Origin: CAYUAI01 sp964442745
Lineage (GTDB): Bacteria; Pseudomonadota; Gammaproteobacteria; S012-40
Assembly: GCA_964442745.1 (NCBI GenBank)
Contig: CAYUAI010000002.1
Coordinates: 1-64,000 of the forward strand
Length of the DNA stretch: 64,000 nucleotides
Direction: 5' to 3'
Shown one piece after another: positions 54,625-62,197 of the stretch; the first letter of the stretch is position 1; the number at the start of each line of letters is the position of its first letter. The translations under genes and the position numbers were made by a program. Under the pieces are notes generated by a model. That model worked only from the letters and a program-made list of their open reading frames with translations. It was not told where the DNA came from and did not search any database.

Positions 54625-55830
54625 TTATTTTACGTGACAAGTCAAGCATAACTCACTGCCTGCATTGGCACTCACCCGAGTGCCTGTCACTTTGGAAACA
54701 CGTTGCCCCACCCGCAAAAAACTGGGAATGAGAGGCGTGCCAGCACCTGCCGCATCGGCCACCACACTTGAACCGTTCAAAGGTACCCCATGCGGATCAT
54801 GACACGAGGCACACTCCACTTCATACCCATCGCCGGTATCATACAGCCGAATTTCATTGGGATCGGCATGATTATCCCCGTTGAGATCAAAGAACGCGAT
54901 CTTACCGGCTTGCACCGTTGGCTCATTATAGTCCACCCCTGGACCAAACTCCTTCGGGTAACGCACTCCGATGGGATGATCATCGGCAAGAAACCCCTCA
55001 TCTGTGGATACCGAACCGGCGCCAACGATGGGAAGACCGTCGTTGCCGGGGTCAAAAAAAACCGACCCATCCTCATTTCGTACTAAATCACGCTGGAAGT
55101 TACCGCCGATCACAAAAAGTTCGAAATCCGGCGCAAGTCCCGCGACGGCCTCACCTTGCGGAGAAGGCGTATGACAGGCTAAGCAGGGACCTTGTCCTTC
55201 GCCAAAATTGTTTAAACCACTATGGGCACCCGCACTGGCTGATTTCCCCTCTGACTGTAGTTGATTCCCTTGCCACTGGTTTAAAAACTCAAAATTTACG
55301 GTACTCTCTTGATCGACATTATAACCCGCACGAAACGCCCCGACTAACTGAGTCGGCATATTAATAATCGAATCAATGGCGGTGGCGCCATCATGACACG
55401 ACAAGCAAGTCAATGAGTTCGGGCCGGGCTGAGTCATAGGACGACCGAGTGTCGTGACTTGGTTATATAGCGTATAACTCCGCTGAGATACGGTACGATT
55501 CCATAAGGGAGCGGCCGCCGTTTGATTGGCCCCATGCGGTGTATGACAGTACACACAGACTTCAAAATAATCATTACGGAAAGCATTCATTCGATCCCGA
55601 GAAGGCGAATAGGACATGGTCAAATTATGGCGGGTATTAGCAATGCCACCTCGACGCAAGCCATCCTCTGAAGTTTCAAGCTTTAATTCATTGTCTGCTT
55701 TTGACGCATCCAACCAACCATCCGCCTGCACCATCGCCGAAGCCCCCATCAATAGGCTGATAACCCAAATAAATATGCACCAGTGACTCTCCGCTCGAAC
55801 CGTCATCATTCCCGCAAAAACGTTGCGCAT
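54625..55830 (-). CDS. Periplasmic pentahaem c-type cytochrome
   Basis: A 401-aa secreted protein with an N-terminal signal (hydrophobic CIFIWVISLLMGASAMVQA) and five CxxCH haem sites: CVYCH, CLSCH, CLACH, CASCH and CLTCH. The motifs are spread in two repeats of the doubled-CxxCH type (VYCHTPHGANQ; ASCHDPHGVPL), and a Ca-binding-like DLNGDNHADPNE segment separates them. Such proteins carry electrons across the periplasm or to outer-membrane partners. It ends 4 bp from the moeB stop, convergently, and stands alone on its strand. Confidence 0.88.
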   Translation of the reverse strand: MRNVFAGMMTVRAESHWCIFIWVISLLMGASAMVQADGWLDASKADNELKLETSEDGLRRGGIANTRHNLTMSYSPSRDRMNAFRNDYFEVCVYCHTPHGANQTAAAPLWNRTVSQRSYTLYNQVTTLGRPMTQPGPNSLTCLSCHDGATAIDSIINMPTQLVGAFRAGYNVDQESTVNFEFLNQWQGNQLQSEGKSASAGAHSGLNNFGEGQGPCLACHTPSPQGEAVAGLAPDFELFVIGGNFQRDLVRNEDGSVFFDPGNDGLPIVGAGSVSTDEGFLADDHPIGVRYPKEFGPGVDYNEPTVQAGKIAFFDLNGDNHADPNEIRLYDTGDGYEVECASCHDPHGVPLNGSSVVADAAGAGTPLIPSFLRVGQRVSKVTGTRVSANAGSELCLTCHVK

Positions 55831-56085
55831 GTAAGCACCTATTGTGTAATGTTCTGGTTATGAAAATCAGTGAAACCCGATGATATCCCACTTGATTAAT
55901 TTACGAAACAAGCGATTGGCTGTCAAATATACCCAACCGATAGCCTCTCCACATTGGAGTGGCTTTCAGCCTGACTCTATTTTGCCTAAAATTTCTTCCA
56001 TTATTTGTTTTTTCACTGGCGTCTACTATTCAAGAACCGTTAACTCGTTATAATGAGCAATAAGAATGGAATAAAGGCCTAAAAA

Positions 56086-57315
56086 ATGATCACCATCAAA
56101 GGATTAAAAAAAGTTTATCCCTCTGGCACAAAGGCCGTGGATGAATTAGATCTCATGATCAAGGAAGGTGAAATACTTGCCTTGCTTGGTCCAAACGGTG
56201 CAGGTAAAAGCACCATCATCAAAGTCCTCACCACATTATGTGGATTTGACGATGGTTACGTCGAAGTTTCTGGGTTTGATATTGATAAAGAACCTGGCAA
56301 GATACGACAAGCGATTGGTTGCGTTGCGCAAGACACCGGGGTCGACTTTTTCCTGACCGGTCGAGAAAACCTGGCACTACAAGGCCACCTCTACCGCATG
56401 TCCAAAGCGGATATCAATGTTCGGATCAGCGAACTCGCTGACTTTTTCGGATTAACCGAGCAACTCAACGAACTGGTGTCATCTTACTCAGGCGGCATGC
56501 GGCGTAAACTGGATATCGCAACATCACTCATCCACCGCCCTAAAATTCTTTTCTTAGATGAACCCACCTTAGGTCTAGACACAACAAGCCGTCAAAATTT
56601 ATGGAAATTAATCCACCAGCTCAACCAAGATTTTGGCCTAACCATTCTACTCACCTCCCATTACTTAGAAGAAGCTGATAAACTCGCCCATCGTGTTGCG
56701 ATTATTAACCACGGTAAAATTAAAATTGTTGATACCCCAGAACAATTGAAAAATAGTTTACAAGGCGATGCCATCACCTTGGAATTTGCTGGCCAAAATG
56801 AACAGACTAAGCAATTCGCAGAAAAAGCAAAAAGTGAAAATTACACCAAGAATATTATCTGGGAAAATAAGAAATTACATCTGTATGTCAACAATGGCAC
56901 TCATGCCATCCCAAAATTGATGTCATTAGCTAATCACATGGCCATTGAGGTGCAAAACATTTCTTTTGCACGCCCCACGCTTGATGATGTATTTATCAAA
57001 TATACCGGCACCAGTATTGATGCCAATGAACAAGAAGTAACAGAACAATGGTGGGAAAAATGGGCGGGCAAAGGCGGCCAAACTCAGTGGGCAAAAAAAT
57101 GGCAAAAAAATCCGCCAAGCCAAGAAAATACAGAAGAGACCACGGATAATCAAGCCGCTTGGCCGGAACAACAAACCTGGCAAGACACGGCAACACAAAG
57201 CAGCGATCACACCAAATCAGAGACTCATTGGCCAAGTGCTCAAGAAAATACCCAAACGAATACTGATGACAACACAACAGATAAATATTGGCATTCACCA
57301 AAAGAAAATAAATAG
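56086..57315 (+). CDS. ABC-2 exporter ATP-binding protein with a Trp-rich C-terminal tail
   Basis: The 409-aa protein has the nucleotide-binding domain (Walker A GPNGAGKST, signature SGGMRRKLD, Walker B ILFLDEPTLGLD) and a DUF4162-like C-terminal domain (DAITLEFAGQNEQ, ISFARPTLDDVFIKYTG), as in DrrA/multidrug exporters. Beyond about residue 315 it adds roughly 90 residues rich in Gln, Asn, Thr and Ser with nine tryptophans (EQWWEKW, TQWAKKW, THWPSA, YWHSPKENK), probably disordered and unlike ordinary members. The permease is the next gene, separated by a repeat copy. Confidence 0.93.
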   Translation: MITIKGLKKVYPSGTKAVDELDLMIKEGEILALLGPNGAGKSTIIKVLTTLCGFDDGYVEVSGFDIDKEPGKIRQAIGCVAQDTGVDFFLTGRENLALQGHLYRMSKADINVRISELADFFGLTEQLNELVSSYSGGMRRKLDIATSLIHRPKILFLDEPTLGLDTTSRQNLWKLIHQLNQDFGLTILLTSHYLEEADKLAHRVAIINHGKIKIVDTPEQLKNSLQGDAITLEFAGQNEQTKQFAEKAKSENYTKNIIWENKKLHLYVNNGTHAIPKLMSLANHMAIEVQNISFARPTLDDVFIKYTGTSIDANEQEVTEQWWEKWAGKGGQTQWAKKWQKNPPSQENTEETTDNQAAWPEQQTWQDTATQSSDHTKSETHWPSAQENTQTNTDDNTTDKYWHSPKENK

Positions 57316-57333
57316 CTCTCCCTCATTCATGAC

Positions 57334-57474
57334 AATCAATATTGGCCAGCTTAGCCGTTGACGATCGCGACGAAAATTGATCTCACAAGGATCTTTCCGC
57401 CTTGCCAGCGAAAGAAAGACGCTTGAGGGACAAGTCGCTAGCAAGACCAAACGATAGGCCATTCAATATCGGTT
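57334..57474 (+). repeat. Four-copy interspersed repeat family, copy at 57.3 kb
   Basis: Left end AATCAATATTG (about 57334) and right end CAATATCGGTT (57464-57474) are inverted. The right end, ACGATAGGCC then TCAATATCGGTT, matches the 47.9 and 49.2-kb copies; the interior is more diverged. It fills the gap between the ABC ATPase and permease genes. Confidence 0.5.
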
Positions 57475-57493
57475 ACAACACAAGGAAACCTCT

Positions 57494-58255
57494 ATGCTCA
57501 CTGATACTTGGTATCTTTTTAACAAATATTTCAAGATATCCTTGCGCATGCCACTCTGGTCGTTATTTTCGTTAATTCAACCATTATTGTGGCTTTTCAT
57601 TTTTAGCTCGCTGTTCAGTGGGTTTGCTAACCTGCCTGGATTCCCCACCTCGTCCTATGTTGACTATTTTGTCCCTGGTGTGATTATCATGACCGTATTA
57701 TTTGGGTCATCCTGGTCCGGCGTCAGCCTATTGCGGGAAATCAGCTCAGGCACAGTTGACAAAATACTCATCTCCCCCGCCTCGCGGGTTTCCATTGTTT
57801 TGAGTCGAGTATTACACTCCGCGGTACAAGTGGTTATCCAGGTATTGATTGTTTTGATCGCTGCCTGGACAATGGGAGCCAATACCGCACTGAATCCTTT
57901 TTTTATTGTACTTTCATTGCTGGTCGTATTGTTATTAGGCATTGCATTTGCCAGTCTATCGAATGGGCTTGCGATCATGTTGCAGAGAGAAGAGCCACTG
58001 GTCATCATGGGAAACATGATGACTTTGCCGCTTATGTTTTTTTCAACAGCGATGGTTCCGGCAGCATTTATGCCAGAATGGATTCGAAGCATATCCGTTA
58101 TCAACCCAGTCGAGCATGCCGTTTCAGCCGTACGTGCGGTATTAGCCAGTGAAATCGATCTTGCCAGTTATTTTTCAAGTCTTTTAATATTAAGCCTTTT
58201 CACCGGGGCAGCATTGTACTGGGCAATCTATGCATTCAATGCTTCACGTGATTAA
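57494..58255 (+). CDS. ABC-2 type exporter permease
   Basis: The 253-aa inner-membrane protein has six hydrophobic segments and the ABC-2 patterns LFKMPLWSLF-like start (LRMPLWSLFSLIQPLLWLFI), VPGVIIMTVLFGSSWSGVSL, LREISSGTVDKILISPASR and FSTAMVPAAFMPEWIRSISV with the following INPVEHAV. It pairs with the ATPase upstream to form a small exporter. AGGAAACC lies before the ATG. The substrate is unknown. Confidence 0.93.
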   Translation: MLTDTWYLFNKYFKISLRMPLWSLFSLIQPLLWLFIFSSLFSGFANLPGFPTSSYVDYFVPGVIIMTVLFGSSWSGVSLLREISSGTVDKILISPASRVSIVLSRVLHSAVQVVIQVLIVLIAAWTMGANTALNPFFIVLSLLVVLLLGIAFASLSNGLAIMLQREEPLVIMGNMMTLPLMFFSTAMVPAAFMPEWIRSISVINPVEHAVSAVRAVLASEIDLASYFSSLLILSLFTGAALYWAIYAFNASRD

Positions 58256-58338
58256 GAAAAACTAAGCGTGAGTTTAGGGATCAGAGATGACCGCTATTTT
58301 TTAAAACTGAGAAATGGGCGACCTGCTGAGTATAAACT

Positions 58339-61122
58339 TTAAAAATTCATCGACATCCCTGTCGTGACCGTGAAGCGCGAATAATCACCGAGCGATGTAC
58401 TCTGAAATGTCGCAATCGACTCCTCTTCGGTTTGGCTCGTACCGGTTCGCAAATTCGAGAAATTTCTGGTCATTGATGCGGAAGAAAAAAAACGAAAATC
58501 TTTATAAAACTGATAACTTAAATTGGCATTTAAACCCAAGCTAATATTGCTTCGAGACTGGTCTTCTTTTCTGATGCGCGCACCAGAATCTATATTGATA
58601 TAATCCGTATAAGAAAGGCTACTGCCTAAGGTGCCGCGCAAACCGGGTGACAATGTTCTTGACATAGATAACGAAACATTATGCGTGTTTCTCTCAAAGT
58701 CTCGCGAATCAAATAAAATAATTTCATCACTGTCTATCACGCTCTCTTGCCCAGTAACCCTATCCGTTGTACGAATCGGCTCAGTCGTGACTCGCCGGCC
58801 ATTCGTCACATTCCGGTAAGTGCTTAAGGAATAACGTACCGAAGCAAAAACCCCCCATTTCAAGCTTTGACTCACAGATATCCCAAAACTCCCCAGGATA
58901 GATTCCAACTTTGGCTCATTAAATGAAGAAATACTGCGCACATCAAAATTAGATTGAACGGATGTTGCGATATCTTCACCTTCCAGTCCTGGCGGAGATA
59001 AACCCAAAACCGCTTTCATGAATAACTTACGCTGCCGAATAATACTCACACTGAGACTTTCTGAAACACTCGTTTCCGTGGACAACGATTCCTGGACTTG
59101 ACGGCCCACCTGTACATCCCAGCTTTTCTCTGGCGTACCCTGATGTATTATCGCCTGGAGATTAGAGTTAAAATAATCAAATTGACCAAAGTGATACGAT
59201 GAATAAGATGGCACGGCAATTAACCGAAGACTGAGATCTTTTAGTAACGTCAATCCATAAACGATATTAAAAGACAAATCGGATCTGACTTCTTCAATTG
59301 GCTCAAGGTTATTGAAATTGATATTACTATCATAAGTAAACTGATAGCTCATATTCCGGGAAAAACCATTGAGTCCACTTTCCACGATAGCGAGCCGAAC
59401 CTCGGCGTCATCAACAATATTGGCATTAGCCCCCGCAAAAATAATGCTACGATATTCCTGAGCCGCTAACTCCAACAGTTGCAATTGCTCATAAATTTTA
59501 GCCAGCAAAATACGAACTCGCTGATTATTCGGCGCATAACTTAATAACGATTGATAAGAATTAGCTGCGCCACGCAAATTTCCTTTACTCGACTGTATTA
59601 TTCCCAGATAATAATACGCTTCTAAATTATCTGCTTGTTCTTTGAGAATGGATTTAAAAAGTTGCTCTGCATCAGACAATCGCTGATCTGTCAAATAACC
59701 ACGCGCTTTCGTTATTCTCCACTTTCTTTTGGCACGCTGACCTTCCTGGCTATTTGCATTGATTTGAATGATGAATTCATACTGTTCTGCCGCCAGTGTC
59801 AGCTCGTTTAAACGTTCATAGATATTTGCCAAGTTCAAGCGACCTGGCAAATTATTTGGATCAGCCCTGACTACATTTTCAAACTCTATCCTTGCCTCAT
59901 TAAATTTATTTTGTTCGACAAAAATCATCCCTCGCTTAAAACTTGCCTTCACATTACCAGAAAAGTAATTCAATGCATTTTGGTATTGCCGTAAACTTTC
60001 TGCCACATTACCATCGGCTAACGCCTTATCCGCTAATACCGTATGAATGAAGTTCATTCTCGCCTTCGCCTGATTTCGATAACGTCCCGCTTTATCATGG
60101 TCAATCACGTATTGCAGTTGCACGATAGCCTGATCAATACGCCCGACATCTGCATACATTTGTCCTAAATTTAAGCGTGCTGAATAATCTTCGGAATCAG
60201 CCGCAATAATATTGATAAAGGTTTGTTCAGCCGCATCGACATTACCGAGCTGCAAATTTGCCAGCGCAATATTGAACATCGCTTCTTTCTCCCCTGAATC
60301 AATATTGAGGACTTCACTGAATGCAGTAATCGCGCCTACCCAATCTCTATTGGCAAATGCCAAACGGCCTGTGATAATCCCCTCACGCACTTTAGCCGAT
60401 GTAGTGATGCCACCAGGGCGATTCATTTCGATAATAATTCTAAAATGACGCAACGCCTGTTGCGGCCGATTAGTTCGCTCATAGATCGTTGCAAGATTTA
60501 AATGGGCTAACGCATTCTCTGGTTGAATAACCACAAGTTTACGTAAAGCCGCTTCAGCCTCTTCAACCCGATTCAACATGACATAGGCCGCGCCAATATT
60601 AAATAAAACTTGAGGATCATTGGGATACTCCAATAACAAGCCATTAAAAATTAGCAACGCAGGATTGAGCTCTCCTTTTTGGATAAGTGACTTTCCAGAA
60701 GCTAACGTGAGACGTTTTTCCGCCTCTTTAATCCGTTTATCTTTAGTCCCTGAATCGATAACTCGCTGATACTCTGCTAGCGCTTCTTCTAATTTCCCTT
60801 GTCGCTCATAGATGGAGGCTAAATTCAAACTAAAACGCACATTTTTAGGATCAAGCTCGGTACTCTTCTGTATATAAAACAAGCCTTCTTCTGCATCCCG
60901 GCGAGCCATGTAAACTTCTCCAATTCTAAAATGTGCTTCTGCATTCGTTGGCTCAATCAATACTATTTTCTTGAACGTCGTTAAAGCCTGCTCAAGGTTA
61001 TCATTACGCATCGCATTAATCCCTTGATCCAAGAGATCCGCTGTTCGAATCTTGTCTTGCCCATTCGCTGAAAAACAAAATACGAAGAAAAAACTGAAAC
61101 AACATAGCCGCCTCAGTAGCAT
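58339..61122 (-). CDS. TPR protein with a C-terminal outer-membrane beta-barrel
   Basis: The exported protein has a signal peptide (MLLRRLCCFSFFFVFCFSAN) and about fifteen tetratricopeptide repeats over roughly 600 residues (for example EPTNAEAHFRIGEVYMARRD, YPNDPQVLFNIGAAYVMLNR). The last 300 residues are a beta-rich region of alternating strands ending TVTTGMSMNF, with the C-terminal Phe used by BamA. TPR-plus-barrel proteins of this kind export exopolysaccharides (BcsC, PgaA) in other systems. The frame begins at 61227; ATG 61120-61122 gives the signal peptide, though neither start has a clear ribosome binding site. It follows the OMP and RND genes. Confidence 0.82.
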   Translation of the reverse strand: MLLRRLCCFSFFFVFCFSANGQDKIRTADLLDQGINAMRNDNLEQALTTFKKIVLIEPTNAEAHFRIGEVYMARRDAEEGLFYIQKSTELDPKNVRFSLNLASIYERQGKLEEALAEYQRVIDSGTKDKRIKEAEKRLTLASGKSLIQKGELNPALLIFNGLLLEYPNDPQVLFNIGAAYVMLNRVEEAEAALRKLVVIQPENALAHLNLATIYERTNRPQQALRHFRIIIEMNRPGGITTSAKVREGIITGRLAFANRDWVGAITAFSEVLNIDSGEKEAMFNIALANLQLGNVDAAEQTFINIIAADSEDYSARLNLGQMYADVGRIDQAIVQLQYVIDHDKAGRYRNQAKARMNFIHTVLADKALADGNVAESLRQYQNALNYFSGNVKASFKRGMIFVEQNKFNEARIEFENVVRADPNNLPGRLNLANIYERLNELTLAAEQYEFIIQINANSQEGQRAKRKWRITKARGYLTDQRLSDAEQLFKSILKEQADNLEAYYYLGIIQSSKGNLRGAANSYQSLLSYAPNNQRVRILLAKIYEQLQLLELAAQEYRSIIFAGANANIVDDAEVRLAIVESGLNGFSRNMSYQFTYDSNINFNNLEPIEEVRSDLSFNIVYGLTLLKDLSLRLIAVPSYSSYHFGQFDYFNSNLQAIIHQGTPEKSWDVQVGRQVQESLSTETSVSESLSVSIIRQRKLFMKAVLGLSPPGLEGEDIATSVQSNFDVRSISSFNEPKLESILGSFGISVSQSLKWGVFASVRYSLSTYRNVTNGRRVTTEPIRTTDRVTGQESVIDSDEIILFDSRDFERNTHNVSLSMSRTLSPGLRGTLGSSLSYTDYINIDSGARIRKEDQSRSNISLGLNANLSYQFYKDFRFFSSASMTRNFSNLRTGTSQTEEESIATFQSTSLGDYSRFTVTTGMSMNF

Positions 61123-61270
61123 CAATAACGAAGTGACTGTCAAATAACCAAAAAAACTACCGATACAAGTAAAAAGCGAATATTGAATCAAGCATACAAA
61201 TAAAGGATTATGAATGCCGGCTCGCATCTGAATAAAATTGTCTGTTCATACTTTTCAATTCAATATGCCA

Positions 61271-62197
61271 TTAAAAAGTTACGTTAAATTTGAGTGCAAT
61301 ACGCCACCCGTCCAATCGAATCCGCACATTCACCTGAGAATTTGCATCGGGAGAAAGTGCTGCGACATTATTACCAACGGCAGGTCGCAATGGCGCCGGC
61401 TTGGGATCTTCTAGGCGGTCACCTTCATTGAAATCGTCCCGCCGCGTAATTCCTTTTAAGTTACCTGCTTTTCCAACACCAAATGCAAACCCTCCTTCTA
61501 ATCCCACGGAAAAACGATCGGTAAAATGCCGTTCCCCACCGATACCCATTTGAAGCATTAATATACCTGTTGCCTGCGCTTGAAACACCATGATACGCTT
61601 GAACCCAGCAGGCGCACCCTCGATAAAGGAAAACACATGATTTTCTTTATAATCAATATCAAACATTTCATGCAAACTCAGATTGACATAAAAATTATTT
61701 TTCACTGTTTTTGGATAGAGGTAATGACGCCACCCTATGAAATATTGGGTCAATGACAACTTTGCCCGCCTTTCATAGATAGCGATATTCTTTAATTGAC
61801 CTTGCAATGGAAACTCAACTTCATCGATCGCTTTAGACGTCACTTCAAAAGTACTTATCCCCAAATAAAAATCATCCTGTTTACCAAATGTACGACGAAA
61901 CTCTAACCCCGCTTCCGGTCCTGCAAAGTTTTTATTCAACGCATTATCAAATAAAAACTTTTCTGTCGGATAGCTGGCTTCGCCCTCAATATCTCCAGGA
62001 ATATCTGTGGTAATCGACGACTCCCCAACAAATGGAGCTTGGTAAACATCCTCATAAATACTTTCAAGTGCGGGTCGATATAAACCAACAACCGGCGAAA
62101 AAACCCATTTATCATCAAGCGACTTTGCTATCGCCGATGGTGAAAAATAAAACACCAACAAACAATATAATAAAAGTTTCAAATAAAACGGGTTCAT
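61271..62197 (-). CDS. Outer-membrane beta-barrel protein of unknown function
   Basis: The 308-aa protein has a signal peptide (LLLYCLLVFYFSPSAIA) and many short alternating hydrophobic strands, ending WRIALKFNVTF with a C-terminal Phe typical of outer-membrane barrels. The strand YFIGWRHYLYPK and the Gly-rich FSVGLEGGFAFGVGKAGN are typical of small OMPs. I recognise no named family. The ATG overlaps the RND transporter stop by four bases (ATGA), so the two are translated together. Confidence 0.8.
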   Translation of the reverse strand: MNPFYLKLLLYCLLVFYFSPSAIAKSLDDKWVFSPVVGLYRPALESIYEDVYQAPFVGESSITTDIPGDIEGEASYPTEKFLFDNALNKNFAGPEAGLEFRRTFGKQDDFYLGISTFEVTSKAIDEVEFPLQGQLKNIAIYERRAKLSLTQYFIGWRHYLYPKTVKNNFYVNLSLHEMFDIDYKENHVFSFIEGAPAGFKRIMVFQAQATGILMLQMGIGGERHFTDRFSVGLEGGFAFGVGKAGNLKGITRRDDFNEGDRLEDPKPAPLRPAVGNNVAALSPDANSQVNVRIRLDGWRIALKFNVTF

